The notes under the pieces: generated by a model
Databases searched by the model: none
The model's input: the letters and a program-made list of their open reading frames with translations, nothing else
What the model was told of the DNA's origin: nothing
Made by a program: the position numbers and the translations under genes
Assembly: GCF_003533305.1 (NCBI RefSeq)
Contig: NZ_DOEH01000005.1
Coordinates: forward strand, 36,991-100,990
DNA: 64,000 bases
Origin: Providencia sp.
GTDB lineage: Bacteria; Pseudomonadota; Gammaproteobacteria; Enterobacterales; Enterobacteriaceae
Direction of reading: 5' to 3'
Shown here: piece by piece, positions 1 through 10,676 of the stretch
Numbering within the stretch: the stretch's first letter is position 1
Layout: every line of letters starts with the position of its first letter

Positions 1-679
1 GATCACCATTCCTAATGATAAATTATTAAAAGTACTTGGTCGTGGTATCTCTTTACTTGATGCTTTCGGTGCGGCAAATGACGTACTTAAAGGTGCAGTT
101 CAAGGTATCGCAGAACTAATTACTCGCCCAGGTTTAATGAACGTAGACTTTGCTGACGTGCGTACTGTTATGTCAGAAATGGGCTATGCGATGATGGGTT
201 CCGGTGTCGCTCGTGGTGAAGATAGAGCTGAAGAAGCTGCTGAAATGGCAATTTCTAGCCCACTGCTAGAAGATATCGACTTGTCTGGTGCGCGTGGTGT
301 GTTGGTTAACATTACGGCTGGTTTTGACCTGCGTTTGGATGAGTTTGAAACGGTAGGTAATACTATTCGTGCATTCGCATCTGATAATGCAACGGTTGTA
401 ATTGGTACTTCTCTAGACCCAGAAATGCACGAAGAGCTGCGTGTGACTGTTGTTGCTACAGGTATTGGCATGGACAAACGTCCAGAAATTACTTTAGTAA
501 GCAATAAAATGTCTCAGCAAACATCAATGGAGCAACGCTATCAGCAAATGCAAAATAGCATGTCTTCATTAACAGAAGAGAAACCAGCGGCTAAAGCGGT
601 CAATGACCAAAATACGCAAACAAATAAAGAACCGGATTATCTTGATATTCCTGCGTTCTTGCGTAAGCAAGCCGATTAA
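1..679 (+). CDS. ftsZ: Cell division protein FtsZ, 3' part (5' end outside window)
   Basis: FtsZ is the tubulin-like GTPase that polymerises into the cytokinetic ring at midcell. The reading frame is already open at base 2 and gives about 225 residues, beginning in the segment that follows the GTP-binding half. It includes the conserved [20 protein letters not shown] region, the T7-loop-side sequence [15 protein letters not shown], the C-terminal subdomain, a Gln/Ala/Lys-rich linker, and the C-terminal peptide [14 protein letters not shown], which in E. coli binds FtsA, ZipA and ZapD. ZapD itself is encoded at 6524-7282. The gene is followed after 100 bases by lpxC on the same strand, the usual end of the division and cell wall cluster. 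The start and the G-box (GGGTGTG) are outside the window. Confidence 0.97.
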   Translation, partial: ITIPNDKLLKVLGRGISLLDAFGAANDVLKGAVQGIAELITRPGLMNVDFADVRTVMSEMGYAMMGSGVARGEDRAEEAAEMAISSPLLEDIDLSGARGVLVNITAGFDLRLDEFETVGNTIRAFASDNATVVIGTSLDPEMHEELRVTVVATGIGMDKRPEITLVSNKMSQQTSMEQRYQQMQNSMSSLTEEKPAAKAVNDQNTQTNKEPDYLDIPAFLRKQAD

Positions 680-761
680 TTTTTAATTATATTGGATTCT
701 CCGCTTTTTGTGCTAAAATTTCCTACTGATTGTCCTGTATGATAATCAGTAGGACTTATAA

Positions 762-1697
<936 letters not shown>

Positions 1698-1739
1698 ATT
1701 AAGCTTATACAGCAGTGCTATTGCTATCTCTGAAATGAT

Positions 1740-2273
1740 TTAATCAGAGTTAGTCTTTCCTCTGTTGGCTGCACTAGTACTCTCTCCGGCTAGTGCAGCC
1801 AACCGCTCAAATTTTTCTTTCAATCCCTTAGGGCTTCTTTTTGCCAGTTTTAATAGCTGATCAGCGGTCTCTAAACTTATTTTTCTTTCATTCTTTTTTT
1901 GCTTAAATGGTGCTGTTTGCTTATTGAATGAGCTATTTTGCCTTGTTTTTCGCATTAGATCTGGGTTGATTCTGATGTCGATTGAAGATAAAGATGGTAG
2001 AATAGAAGTTCTTAATGCAGAAAGTAGATTTATTTTTTCGTAATTAAGTCGGGTCATCCAACTGGCATTAGCTACTTCGATAACCATAATATTATTACGA
2101 TAGTTAGCAACTCGGCACATGGGTTTAAGTTCAGTCGGTAGTAAATCACCCACAATGCGATTCAGTTTGATAATGGCTTTTGCATTTTGCTGAATAATTT
2201 GTAAGGGGCTCGACGTTTTCGCTAATGAGCCTTCGAGAACATCAAAAAGTGCTTGTGGTTGACTATCTCTCAT
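1740..2273 (-). CDS. DUF721/DciA-family protein
   Basis: The 177-residue protein has a DUF721 domain in about residues 15-110. It includes the typical KH-like stretch in which a hydrophobic strand leads to ANASWMTRLNYEKINLLSALR-like sequence, and it ends in a Lys/Arg-rich, probably disordered tail. DciA, the founding DUF721 protein, loads or operates the replicative helicase DnaB in bacteria that lack DnaC/DnaI. E. coli uses DnaC and has no gene at this place, so the role here is uncertain: a retained ancestral protein or a diverged function. The gene sits between lpxC and secM on the opposite strand, divergent from secM with 84 bases between the starts. Family assignment is from sequence pattern only. 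Confidence 0.75.
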   Translation of the reverse strand: MRDSQPQALFDVLEGSLAKTSSPLQIIQQNAKAIIKLNRIVGDLLPTELKPMCRVANYRNNIMVIEVANASWMTRLNYEKINLLSALRTSILPSLSSIDIRINPDLMRKTRQNSSFNKQTAPFKQKKNERKISLETADQLLKLAKRSPKGLKEKFERLAALAGESTSAANRGKTNSD

Positions 2274-2357
2274 TGTTAGCTCCGACTTCCGAGTGATGAT
2301 GATTAAAATCTATGTGCGAATCATGCTACTGTAACAGATAAATTATATAAGAGTTCG

Positions 2358-2885
2358 ATGGGTATTTTAAATTTTTGGCGACAATTAGGAAGAAGATACT
2401 TTTGGTCCCACCTTTTACTTGGTGTGGTGGCTACAGGTGTCGGCTTGCCTACAATTTTAAATGCGCTATCTGAATCACAACATACTCAAATCAACTCTTC
2501 GCCTGTTAATCGTCAAAGCCAAGCGGTTAATGCTTTCGATAATCTATTTGCACAACAGAATTCCCAGCGTTCTTCCTCATCTTCTTCTTATTCTGTTAAT
2601 TACTGGCAGCAGCATGCAGTCAGAAATGTGATTAGACAGCTTACATTTGCTTTCTCCACTCAAGAAGATGACGATTCAAATAAACAAGAAGCTCAAAAAG
2701 AACCATTACTTGCGCCTCAGTTAATGTTAGATACGCTATATGCCATGTTGGGGCAGCGTTCACTTCAATTGCATGAAAATGTAGCTCAAACAAGCAGTTA
2801 TGTTTATCCTCTCTTTATTACATATCAACCCGCGATATGGATTGCTCAGGTTCATGGCATCAGGGCTGGCCCTGTTATTGCCTAG
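2358..2885 (+). CDS. secM: SecA translation regulator SecM (arrest peptide)
   Basis: SecM is a short exported protein that stalls its own ribosome when secretion is poor, which opens the mRNA around the secA start. The 175-residue product begins like other SecM proteins (RRYFWSHLLLG), with an N-terminal export signal to about residue 37. It carries the arrest core WIxxxxGIRAGP, with W161, G167, R169 and P172. The aromatic residue five positions before W161 is Tyr here (Y156), whereas E. coli has Phe. The proline codon at which the ribosome stalls is 2871-2873. The stop is four codons downstream and secA starts 94 bases after it. The middle of the protein is Ser/Gln-rich and poorly conserved, as expected. 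Confidence 0.93.
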   Translation: MGILNFWRQLGRRYFWSHLLLGVVATGVGLPTILNALSESQHTQINSSPVNRQSQAVNAFDNLFAQQNSQRSSSSSSYSVNYWQQHAVRNVIRQLTFAFSTQEDDDSNKQEAQKEPLLAPQLMLDTLYAMLGQRSLQLHENVAQTSSYVYPLFITYQPAIWIAQVHGIRAGPVIA

Positions 2886-2979
2886 TTACTATTAACGCGA
2901 TTACATCACTTGTTCGTGTGGTATATCGTCGTTCAAATTTATTATTAAATAACTAATTGATTTTCCTGAGATATAAAAT
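2886..2979 (+). promoter_or_regulatory. secM-secA intercistronic control region
   Basis: This spacer carries the weak secA ribosome-binding site (only a GAG core, in CCTGAG at 2965-2970). CCTGAG is complementary to CTCAGG at 2845-2850 within the secM arrest region. In E. coli a secM-secA helix hides the secA start until SecM stalls; this pairing is a candidate for the same switch. The base complementarity is seen; the switching role is inferred from the E. coli system and the helix has not been folded computationally. Confidence 0.45.
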
Positions 2980-5691
2980 ATGTTAACAAAATTATTAACG
3001 AAAGTTTTTGGTAGCCGTAACGATCGTACGCTGCGTCGTTTACGTAAAGAAGTTGAAAAAATTAATCGCCTTGAGCCTGAATATGAAAAACTCACTGACG
3101 AAGAATTAAAAGCAAAAACGGCTGAGTTTCGTGAGCGTTTAAGCAAAAATGAAAGTTTAGACAGTCTTATTCCAGAGGCGTTTGCAACAGTACGTGAAGC
3201 TAGCCGACGTGTTTTTGGTATGCGTCACTTCGATGTTCAGTTAATCGGTGGTATGGTTTTGAATGAACGCTGTATCGCAGAAATGCGTACAGGTGAAGGT
3301 AAAACGCTGACGGCAACTTTGCCCGCTTACCTCAATGCATTGACTGGTAAGGGCGTTCACGTAGTAACCGTGAATGACTATTTGGCTAAGCGAGATGCGG
3401 AAAATAACCGTCCATTATTTGAATTTCTCGGTTTAACTATCGGTATTAACTTATCAGGTATGGCTCCTCCTGCTAAGCGTCAAGCTTATGCAGAAGACAT
3501 TACTTACGGTACCAATAACGAATTCGGTTTTGACTATTTACGCGACAACATGGCATTTAGTCCTGAAGAGCGCGTTCAACGCAAACTACACTATGCATTG
3601 GTGGATGAAGTTGACTCAATCTTAATCGATGAGGCGCGTACACCACTTATCATTTCAGGGCCTGCGGAAGATAGCTCTGAACTGTATCAAAAAGTTGATA
3701 AATTAATACCAAAGCTTATTCGCCAAGAGAAAGAAGATTCAGATACTTTCCACGGTGAAGGTCACTTTTCTGTTGATGAAAAAGCGCGTCAAGTTACGAT
3801 TACAGAGCGTGGTTTAGTATTGGTTGAAGAGTTATTGGCCGAAGAGGGCTTGATGACTGAGGGTGAGTCACTGTATTCGCCTGCGAACATTATGTTAATG
3901 CATCATGTTATGGCCGGTCTGCGGGCTCATGCATTGTTTACCCTTGATGTTGACTACATCGTTAAAGATGGCCAAGTTGTTATTGTCGATGAGCATACAG
4001 GTCGTACAATGGAAGGCCGTCGTTGGTCTGATGGTCTGCATCAAGCAGTAGAAGCGAAAGAAGGTGTTGAAATTCAAAATGAAAACCAAACACTGGCTTC
4101 GATAACATTCCAGAACTATTTCCGTTTATATGAAAAATTAGCGGGTATGACAGGTACTGCTGATACAGAAGCATTCGAGTTTAGCTCAATCTATAAGCTT
4201 GATACCATTGTTATTCCAACTAACCGCCCTATGGTACGTAAAGATTTACCTGACTTAGTTTATATGAACGAAGCAGATAAATTTGAGGCTATCATTGAAG
4301 ATATTCGTGAAAGAACGGCTAATGGTCAACCGGTTCTGGTTGGTACAATTTCAATCGAAAAATCAGAGCTTATTTCTAATGCACTGAAAAAAGCTAAAAT
4401 TGCGCATAACGTTTTGAATGCAAAGTTCCACGCAATGGAAGCGGAAATTATTGCAAACGCAGGTCAATCTGCTGCGGTAACAATTGCAACTAACATGGCT
4501 GGTCGTGGTACCGATATCGTGCTTGGCGGTAGCTGGCAGACAGAAGTCGCCGCATTAGAAGAACCGACTCAAGAACAAATTGATGAAATTAAAGCGCAAT
4601 GGAAAATTCGCCATGATGCAGTATTAGCATCGGGTGGTTTACATATTATTGGTACAGAGCGCCATGAATCTCGTCGTATTGATAACCAGTTACGTGGTCG
4701 TGCCGGTCGTCAAGGGGATGCGGGTTCATCTCGTTTCTATCTTTCAATGGAAGATGCATTAATGCGTATTTTCGCATCAGACCGTGTTACTGGGATGATG
4801 AAAAAATTAGGTATGAAACCAGGGGAAGCGATTGAACATCCTTGGGTTACCAAAGCAATTGCTAATGCTCAGCGTAAAGTTGAAAGCCGTAACTTTGATA
4901 TTCGTAAGCAGCTACTTGAGTACGATGATGTTGCGAGTGACCAGCGTCGTGCAATCTATTCACAGCGTAATGAATTACTTGATGGCGGTGATATTAAAGA
5001 AACCGTTGATAGTATTCGTGAAGATGTCTTTACTACGACAATGGATGCCTATATCCCACCACAATCGTTAGAAGAAATGTGGGATATCGACGGATTGCAT
5101 CAGCGTCTTGTTAACGATTTCGATTTAGATTTACCAATGAAAGAGTGGCTTGATAAAGAGCCAGAGCTGCATGAAGAAACACTTCGTGAGCGCATTATGG
5201 AAAAAGCAGTTGAAATTTATCAACGTAAAGAAGAAATTGTTGGCGTTGAAGCTATGCGTAATTTCGAAAAAGGTATCATGCTACAAACTTTAGATACCTT
5301 ATGGAAAGAACATTTAGCATCAATGGACTACCTGCGCCAAGGTATCCATTTACGTGGTTATGCACAAAAAGATCCTAAGCAAGAGTACAAACGCGAATCG
5401 TTTAGCATGTTTGCTAATATGCTTGAAACTTTAAAATATGAAGTGATAAGCACGTTATCTAAAGTTCAAGTTCGCTTACCTGAAGAAGTTGAAGCATTAG
5501 AGCAACAGCGCAGAGAAGAAGCTGAACGTTTAGCGAAAAAACAACAGCTAAGTCATGATTCTAGTGCTGAATCTTTAATGACAGAAACGGAAGCTAAGAT
5601 TGCAACACAAGGTCATAAAATAGGTCGTAATGATCCATGTCCTTGCGGTTCAGGTAAGAAATATAAACAGTGTCATGGCCGATTGAATTAA
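2980..5691 (+). CDS. secA: Preprotein translocase ATPase SecA
   Basis: SecA is the motor ATPase that pushes unfolded preproteins through SecYEG at the inner membrane. The 903 residues match the family length (E. coli 901). Visible elements in order are the Walker A segment MRTGEGKT (about residue 102), the DEAD-like [12 protein letters not shown], the preprotein cross-linking domain, the second nucleotide-binding domain with GTDIVLGG and a GRAGRQGD motif, the scaffold helix region, and a C-terminal zinc-binding tail [13 protein letters not shown] that binds SecB and phospholipid. Its expression should depend on SecM arrest upstream. A strong terminator follows 62 bases after the stop. Confidence 0.98.
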   Translation: MLTKLLTKVFGSRNDRTLRRLRKEVEKINRLEPEYEKLTDEELKAKTAEFRERLSKNESLDSLIPEAFATVREASRRVFGMRHFDVQLIGGMVLNERCIAEMRTGEGKTLTATLPAYLNALTGKGVHVVTVNDYLAKRDAENNRPLFEFLGLTIGINLSGMAPPAKRQAYAEDITYGTNNEFGFDYLRDNMAFSPEERVQRKLHYALVDEVDSILIDEARTPLIISGPAEDSSELYQKVDKLIPKLIRQEKEDSDTFHGEGHFSVDEKARQVTITERGLVLVEELLAEEGLMTEGESLYSPANIMLMHHVMAGLRAHALFTLDVDYIVKDGQVVIVDEHTGRTMEGRRWSDGLHQAVEAKEGVEIQNENQTLASITFQNYFRLYEKLAGMTGTADTEAFEFSSIYKLDTIVIPTNRPMVRKDLPDLVYMNEADKFEAIIEDIRERTANGQPVLVGTISIEKSELISNALKKAKIAHNVLNAKFHAMEAEIIANAGQSAAVTIATNMAGRGTDIVLGGSWQTEVAALEEPTQEQIDEIKAQWKIRHDAVLASGGLHIIGTERHESRRIDNQLRGRAGRQGDAGSSRFYLSMEDALMRIFASDRVTGMMKKLGMKPGEAIEHPWVTKAIANAQRKVESRNFDIRKQLLEYDDVASDQRRAIYSQRNELLDGGDIKETVDSIREDVFTTTMDAYIPPQSLEEMWDIDGLHQRLVNDFDLDLPMKEWLDKEPELHEETLRERIMEKAVEIYQRKEEIVGVEAMRNFEKGIMLQTLDTLWKEHLASMDYLRQGIHLRGYAQKDPKQEYKRESFSMFANMLETLKYEVISTLSKVQVRLPEEVEALEQQRREEAERLAKKQQLSHDSSAESLMTETEAKIATQGHKIGRNDPCPCGSGKKYKQCHGRLN

Positions 5692-5753
5692 TGTTCAATC
5701 TACTGATTAAGTTGAACGATTAAATCGTAAAACGATCAATTATAAAAAATAAG

Positions 5754-5777
5754 AAAGGCGGGACTTCCCGCCTTTTT
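5754..5777 (+). terminator. Rho-independent terminator after secA
   Basis: A nine-base-pair perfect stem, AAAGGCGGG/CCCGCCTTT, has a four-base loop and runs into a T tract. It lies between secA and mutT, so mutT (starting 12 bases later) probably depends on read-through or an internal promoter. Confidence 0.85.
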
Positions 5778-5789
5778 AACGAAGAAATT

Positions 5790-6182
5790 ATGGAAAAAAA
5801 ACATCTGCATATCGCTGCAGGTATTATTCGTAATACAAAGCAGCAAATATTCATAACTGAGCGCCCAGAAGGTACTCATATGGCCGGATTTTGGGAGTTT
5901 CCCGGAGGAAAGTTAGAGCAAGGTGAACAGCCTGAAGATGCTTTAATTAGGGAACTTGAGGAAGAAGTTGGTATTATAGTTACAGAAAGCAAATTATTTC
6001 ACAGGGTTGAGCATGAACTAGACGATAGGTTTATAACACTTTACTTTTTTATCGTATTGGTCTGGCATAATGAGCCTTATGGAAAAGAAGGGCAAAAATC
6101 ACGTTGGGTAGAGCAGCAAGATTTGATCGCAAGTGAATTTCCGCCTGCTAATCGTATTATTGTGGAAATGCTGACTCAATAA
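5790..6182 (+). CDS. mutT: 8-oxo-dGTP diphosphatase MutT
   Basis: MutT hydrolyses oxidised guanine nucleotides (8-oxo-dGTP and 8-oxo-GTP) to monophosphates, preventing A:T to C:G transversions. The 130-residue protein is of normal length. The Nudix box fits the pattern G-x5-E-x7-REUxEExGU at residues 40-62, with R54, E55, E58 and E59 as the metal-binding and catalytic core. The position downstream of secA is the same as in E. coli. It is convergent with yacG. Confidence 0.95.
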   Translation: MEKKHLHIAAGIIRNTKQQIFITERPEGTHMAGFWEFPGGKLEQGEQPEDALIRELEEEVGIIVTESKLFHRVEHELDDRFITLYFFIVLVWHNEPYGKEGQKSRWVEQQDLIASEFPPANRIIVEMLTQ

Positions 6183-6229
6183 TTTCAGCTACCAATGATA
6201 TTGAAAAATTTTAATAAATAATGGTAAGT

Positions 6230-6260
6230 GGAAAGCATATCGTATCAACTTATGCTTCCC
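6230..6260. terminator. Possible bidirectional terminator between mutT and yacG
   Basis: Inverted repeat GGAAAGCATA / TATGCTTCC with one bulged A, located between the convergent mutT and yacG genes. It has only a short AT-rich flank, so it is a weak candidate. Confidence 0.4.
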
Positions 6261-6287
6261 ATTTTAAATTTAAAGATAAGTAGGCAA

Positions 6288-6491
6288 TTAACCATTATTC
6301 TCTGGTAGTTCACTCCAATTATCGCTGTCTGATATCTCGCCTTGGCTTTCAATATATTTTTCTTCGCTTGCCCATTCTCCAAGATCAATCAATTGACAGC
6401 GTTTACTGCAAAATGGACGAAAGGGACTATCTTCATTCCAAACAACTGTTTTTTGGCAGGTTGGACAATTTACTTCAATATATTCATTCAT
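6288..6491 (-). CDS. yacG: DNA gyrase inhibitor / zinc-binding protein YacG
   Basis: YacG is a tiny zinc-finger protein reported to bind GyrB and inhibit gyrase in E. coli. The 67-residue product has the four zinc ligands C9, C12, C28 and C32 (CPTC and FCSKRC), followed by the conserved LIDLGEW and an acidic C-terminal tail. It is the last gene of the coaE-zapD-yacG minus-strand operon, 32 bases after zapD. Confidence 0.93.
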   Translation of the reverse strand: MNEYIEVNCPTCQKTVVWNEDSPFRPFCSKRCQLIDLGEWASEEKYIESQGEISDSDNWSELPENNG

Positions 6492-6523
6492 AAAAATTTT
6501 TCACTCGTAAATGTTTGCTTTCA

Positions 6524-7282
6524 TCAGCAGCAAGATAGTTCAAAGGTGATGACTTCGGGTAGTATACCATTCTCACTATCTATGTGGAGAAAACGAAGAG
6601 CAAAACGTGTTTTATGGCCTGAAATTTGAGGATAAATAAGATGTTCTGCAGATAACTTAATTCGAAGGAGTTCTTTTCCTTCCACGCTATCTTGAAAAAA
6701 TCCATTATGTGATGCTTTAGTTTCGAAAGTTCCGGATTGGCGAATTAAGGTTAGAATGGTTTGCAATATGTCTTTTAATGGTTCAATGCTATCAAGCCAG
6801 CCTTTAATTGTGTTATCTCTTTGAGATTGAGGGATATTTAACCATAGCTGTAATGTTGGTAAATCGAAGCTACAGCATCCCCCTGGAATACTTAGGCGTT
6901 GACGAACCATACTGATGATTTTATCAGATCTTAGCTGATGCCCAGATCGAGATGCTGACATTAATCGGCTGATTTTTTCCGATAGCTCGTTAAGTAAAGA
7001 GTTAATTAATTGATTATCAGCATTTGGTGACTCAGCCCAAGTTAATAAACGAGATCGTTGTTTTTCGAGTTCTTTTACAAGCTCAGAGCGGACTTCACCT
7101 CTATCAAGTATTTCAATTAATTCAGAAATAGCACGAAAAAAAGCAATACCTGAAGAATAGGAGGTAATATGACTAAGTTCATAAACTTGCGCTAAAAGGG
7201 TTTCAAGGCGCAACCAAGAGCGGATTTTTTCATTCATTGGATATTCATAGGTGATGAAGTTTGTTGAAGTTAGTTCGCCCAT
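6524..7282 (-). CDS. zapD: Cell division protein ZapD
   Basis: ZapD cross-links and bundles FtsZ protofilaments by binding the FtsZ C-terminal peptide, which is present in this window at the end of ftsZ. The 252-residue protein is of standard length and starts with a recognisable segment (FITYEYPMNEKIRSWLRLE), followed by a helical domain and a C-terminal beta domain. It lies 8 bases after the coaE stop and is almost certainly translated from the same mRNA as coaE and yacG. Confidence 0.94.
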   Translation of the reverse strand: MGELTSTNFITYEYPMNEKIRSWLRLETLLAQVYELSHITSYSSGIAFFRAISELIEILDRGEVRSELVKELEKQRSRLLTWAESPNADNQLINSLLNELSEKISRLMSASRSGHQLRSDKIISMVRQRLSIPGGCCSFDLPTLQLWLNIPQSQRDNTIKGWLDSIEPLKDILQTILTLIRQSGTFETKASHNGFFQDSVEGKELLRIKLSAEHLIYPQISGHKTRFALRFLHIDSENGILPEVITFELSCC

Positions 7283-7290
7283 TAAAATTC

Positions 7291-7896
7291 CTATTTTTTA
7301 GTTTTTGCTTGTGTTAAATATTGTTTGTGAAGTGCTGCAACCTTATTGGCAATACTGGGACCATTTGTATGATTTGTAACTATATCATCTGCATAAGATA
7401 AGCGCTTTTCTCTACTGACTTGTGCATTTAATATATTAATAGCTTGTTCACGGCTAATGTTATCTCTTTCAATGGTTCTTAATATTTGCTCTTCTTCAGT
7501 TACATCAACTACAAGTACTCGATCCGCTAAGTGAGAAATATTATTTTCTATTAGTAAGGGAACAACCCATATGACATATGGATAATTAACTTGCTGTAAT
7601 TGTTTTTTTGTTTCTTTCTGAATTAGTGGATGAAGTAATGCATTTAACCATTTCTTTTGTTCAATATTAGAAAAAATAATTTCTCGTAGATAGTTTCTAT
7701 TCAGGGAGCCATCAACATTAAGGATTGCCTTTCCAAAATGCAATGCAATAGCATCTAAGGCTGGAGTACCGGGTTCCACAACTTGTCGTGCAATGATATC
7801 AGCATCGACAACAGGCACGCCAAGCGCCGCAAATTCATTTGCAACGGTTGTTTTACCACTTCCAATACCACCTGTTAAAGCGACTATATAGGACAT
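7291..7896 (-). CDS. coaE: Dephospho-CoA kinase
   Basis: CoaE catalyses the last step of coenzyme A synthesis, phosphorylating the 3'-hydroxyl of dephospho-CoA. The 201-residue protein opens with the P-loop GGIGSGKT (residues 9-16) and has the [13 protein letters not shown] substrate motif and a LID-region [11 protein letters not shown]. It is the first gene of the coaE-zapD-yacG operon. In E. coli guaC lies between coaE and hofC; here there is only a 180-base AT-rich spacer with no gene. Confidence 0.95.
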   Translation of the reverse strand: MSYIVALTGGIGSGKTTVANEFAALGVPVVDADIIARQVVEPGTPALDAIALHFGKAILNVDGSLNRNYLREIIFSNIEQKKWLNALLHPLIQKETKKQLQQVNYPYVIWVVPLLIENNISHLADRVLVVDVTEEEQILRTIERDNISREQAINILNAQVSREKRLSYADDIVTNHTNGPSIANKVAALHKQYLTQAKTKK

Positions 7897-8076
7897 AATA
7901 TTTATTCATTTATATATTGTTAATAAAAATAGATTACACTGAAATTTCGAATTTGTCTGCTCTCACTGTAACATATATGACATACAATTTATAACATATA
8001 ACAAGAGTGGGGGACATATACAAATTACATTCTGTTTATAACATAAAGGTAAAAATTTTATCCCTAGAATAGGTTA

Positions 8077-9264
8077 TTAAACACCGGTAATTACATTACC
8101 TAGATTAAATATTGGCAAATACATCGCTAACATTATCACACCGATAAGACTTGAAATTAAAACAAGTAAAATTGGTTCAAGATTTTTAAGTCTTTGCTTT
8201 GTTATATCTGCATATTGTTTAGAATAATATTTGAATAAATACTGTGTAAAGTATTGAAGCTTATCTGTTTCTTCGGCGATAGATATAAGTTGAATTGCTA
8301 AACTCGGAAAAAAAAGGGTTTGGTTCATCGCACTGGATAATGACTCGCCTTTAATTACAGTACTATGGATGAACTGACTATCTTTATGATAGTGATTATT
8401 AGTGATAGTTCCGATTGCACAATTTAAGCATTCAGGCAATGGTAAACCTGCTTTTAATGTCGATGATAATGTTAAAAAATAGATAGATAAATTGTGAAAT
8501 TGTATTAATTGTCCAAAATAGGGAATGATTGTTGAAAGCTGATGGAGGTGTTTCTTAAATTCTGTTCTAAATTTGATTATACATAATATAAAGAGTGAGA
8601 TTAATATAAAGAATAGATAAAACTCATCTCTAATTCGGTTAGATATAGTTATCATAATTTGTGTTAAGAATGGAAGTTCATGTTGAAATGTCGAATAAAT
8701 ATTTTCAAATTGAGGAATAACATACAGTAACATAATTGATAAAAGAATAATTGAAAATATTATGAGAGTAATTGGGTATCTCAAGGCTTTCTTAATGATT
8801 TGCGTTGTTTCAATGTTATGCTCTAACATAGTCGTTATAATAGTAAAACTATTTTCATACTGTCCTGTTTTTTCAGCAATTATTATTAGGCTTAAAGTGG
8901 TGCTGTCAAAGATAGTCGGATGTTGTTTTAGGTTTTTAGCGAAACTTTCACCTTTCTTCAAGTTATTGATTGAACATGAAATAATATAGTTCCAAAGTGG
9001 TAGTTGACAGTTGGATTTTAAAATACTCAAACATTGAAGTAAGTTTATTCCTGAAGATGTCAATATACTTAATTGATGAAAGAAATGAATTCGATAATTC
9101 AAATTTAATTTATTTAAATTGAAAATGGCTTTTAGCTTTATTTTTAAAGGTATTAGATTATTTTCAATAATAATTAATAGCGCCTGCTTTTTATTTTTAG
9201 CAATTAATGTGTCTTTTATTAAATCATTATGGCTATTGATTGCCGTATAGGAGTATATAAACAT
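8077..9264 (-). CDS. hofC: Type IV pilus inner-membrane platform protein HofC (PilC/GspF family)
   Basis: PilC/GspF-family proteins form the inner-membrane platform on which pilins are assembled. The 395-residue protein has two copies of the GspF domain, each with the LxSGxxLxxxL signature (TSSGINLLQCLSIL near residue 70; LKAGLPLPECLN near residue 270), and three strongly hydrophobic segments at about 165-190, 215-235 and 365-390. Base composition is very low in GC: the 60 bases 8701-8760 contain only 11 G or C. The gene follows hofB by two bases and is the last gene of ppdD-hofB-hofC. Function in pilus or transformation machinery is inferred from the family. Confidence 0.88.
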   Translation of the reverse strand: MFIYSYTAINSHNDLIKDTLIAKNKKQALLIIIENNLIPLKIKLKAIFNLNKLNLNYRIHFFHQLSILTSSGINLLQCLSILKSNCQLPLWNYIISCSINNLKKGESFAKNLKQHPTIFDSTTLSLIIIAEKTGQYENSFTIITTMLEHNIETTQIIKKALRYPITLIIFSIILLSIMLLYVIPQFENIYSTFQHELPFLTQIMITISNRIRDEFYLFFILISLFILCIIKFRTEFKKHLHQLSTIIPYFGQLIQFHNLSIYFLTLSSTLKAGLPLPECLNCAIGTITNNHYHKDSQFIHSTVIKGESLSSAMNQTLFFPSLAIQLISIAEETDKLQYFTQYLFKYYSKQYADITKQRLKNLEPILLVLISSLIGVIMLAMYLPIFNLGNVITGV

Positions 9265-9266
9265 AA

Positions 9267-10664
9267 TTAATAGTCCCCTTTGCCTACTATGGCGTAAACT
9301 TCTTGTAAGCTCGTATTTCCAGACTCTATGAGCTTAAGACCGGATTGAAATAAATTGATAAAATTACTCGAACAAATTTTTTGATTGGCAAAGACATTTT
9401 TCAAATTATCATGATGAAGGTATTCATAGATTGCAGTTCTTCCCATAAAGCCGGCAAAACATTGGTCACATCCTGATGATATCGATTCATTAACATGGGT
9501 ATTTTCATCGATTTCCGTTTGTTTTGTTGTTGGTTGTTTGCAATTAGAGCAGAGTTTTCTAACAAGTCGTTGAGCAATAACCATTTTTAAGCAAGACCTC
9601 AATTGTGCTTTATTGACACCTAATTGCTCCATACGCTCTATTGCACTCACAGTGCAATTTGTATGTAGTGTTGAAAGCACTAAATGACCGGTTTGTGCTG
9701 CTCTGGTTGCAATTTGAGCTGTTTCTTCATCTCGTATTTCACCAACCATAATAATATCCGGATCCTGCCTTAATAAGGCTCTAAGTGTAAATGCAAAACT
9801 TAATCCATATTTTTCGTTAACTTGAATTTGATTTATCCCTTGAAGAGGGATTTCTATAGGATCTTCAATGGTTGAAATATTTCTTGAGGATTGATTTAAA
9901 TACTCTAGAGCGCTATATAGGGTGACTGTTTTGCCACTCCCCGTTGGTCCTGTGACTAATATTAATCCTTGTGGTTTATGTAAGTTTTCTTTTAATACGT
10001 TTAATAGGGTAGAGCACATCCCGATGTGCTCTATGGAATATTTAAGTTGAGTATTGAGTAGTCTTAAAACCAGTTTTTCGCCATATAAGGTGGGAATACT
10101 TGATAAGCGTATACTGAAATTGTATCCATCAAAATACCAATTCAATTGTCCATCTTGAGGAAGCCTTTTTTCTGCAATATTCATTTTTGCTAGTATTTTA
10201 ATCCGAGCAATAATCTCATTATTAATTTCATAAGGAGGAGATGGCATAAAATGTAGTTTCCCATCCACCCTAATACGTATTTTAATGCCTTGCTTAGTTG
10301 GTTCTATATGTATGTCTGATGAACGCTTACGAACTGCGGACTTAAGTAATTCCTCAACAAAGTCAATTGCTGGCGAGGATGTATTTAATGATTCGGTTTC
10401 TTTTGATTGATAGGTTTTTTCTTCTTCCTGAACTTCGTGAATATCATGATTAAAATAGTGGTCTATTTTTTCTTTTGGCCAAATGTCATAACAGACTGGT
10501 ACACTAGCAATAAATCTTAGTGTTGAAATAACGTTATCATTAGGTTTTTGCGATACGGCAATTGATAATCTTTTATGGTTGTAATCAATTATTATTATAT
10601 AATTTTTATCGCATACATTTTTAAGTTCTTTAAAAATATATTGCCTTTCCCTGGTGTAATTCAT
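9267..10664 (-). CDS. hofB: Type IV pilus assembly ATPase HofB (PilB/GspE family)
   Basis: This is a cytoplasmic hexameric ATPase that powers pilin polymerisation. The 465 residues include the N2-like segment with RKRSSDIHIEP, the Walker A motif GPTGSGKTVTLY, the Asp box and Walker B region DPDIIMVGEIRDEET, a His box ending in LSTLHTN, and a C-terminal tetracysteine zinc motif (CSNC ... CDQC) typical of PilB/GspE. It is shorter at the N-terminus than PilB of transforming bacteria but close to E. coli HofB (about 460). The gene is 12 bases downstream of ppdD and almost touches hofC. All catalytic motifs are intact. Confidence 0.92.
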   Translation of the reverse strand: MNYTRERQYIFKELKNVCDKNYIIIIDYNHKRLSIAVSQKPNDNVISTLRFIASVPVCYDIWPKEKIDHYFNHDIHEVQEEEKTYQSKETESLNTSSPAIDFVEELLKSAVRKRSSDIHIEPTKQGIKIRIRVDGKLHFMPSPPYEINNEIIARIKILAKMNIAEKRLPQDGQLNWYFDGYNFSIRLSSIPTLYGEKLVLRLLNTQLKYSIEHIGMCSTLLNVLKENLHKPQGLILVTGPTGSGKTVTLYSALEYLNQSSRNISTIEDPIEIPLQGINQIQVNEKYGLSFAFTLRALLRQDPDIIMVGEIRDEETAQIATRAAQTGHLVLSTLHTNCTVSAIERMEQLGVNKAQLRSCLKMVIAQRLVRKLCSNCKQPTTKQTEIDENTHVNESISSGCDQCFAGFMGRTAIYEYLHHDNLKNVFANQKICSSNFINLFQSGLKLIESGNTSLQEVYAIVGKGDY

Positions 10665-10676
10665 TTTAGCCCTTAT

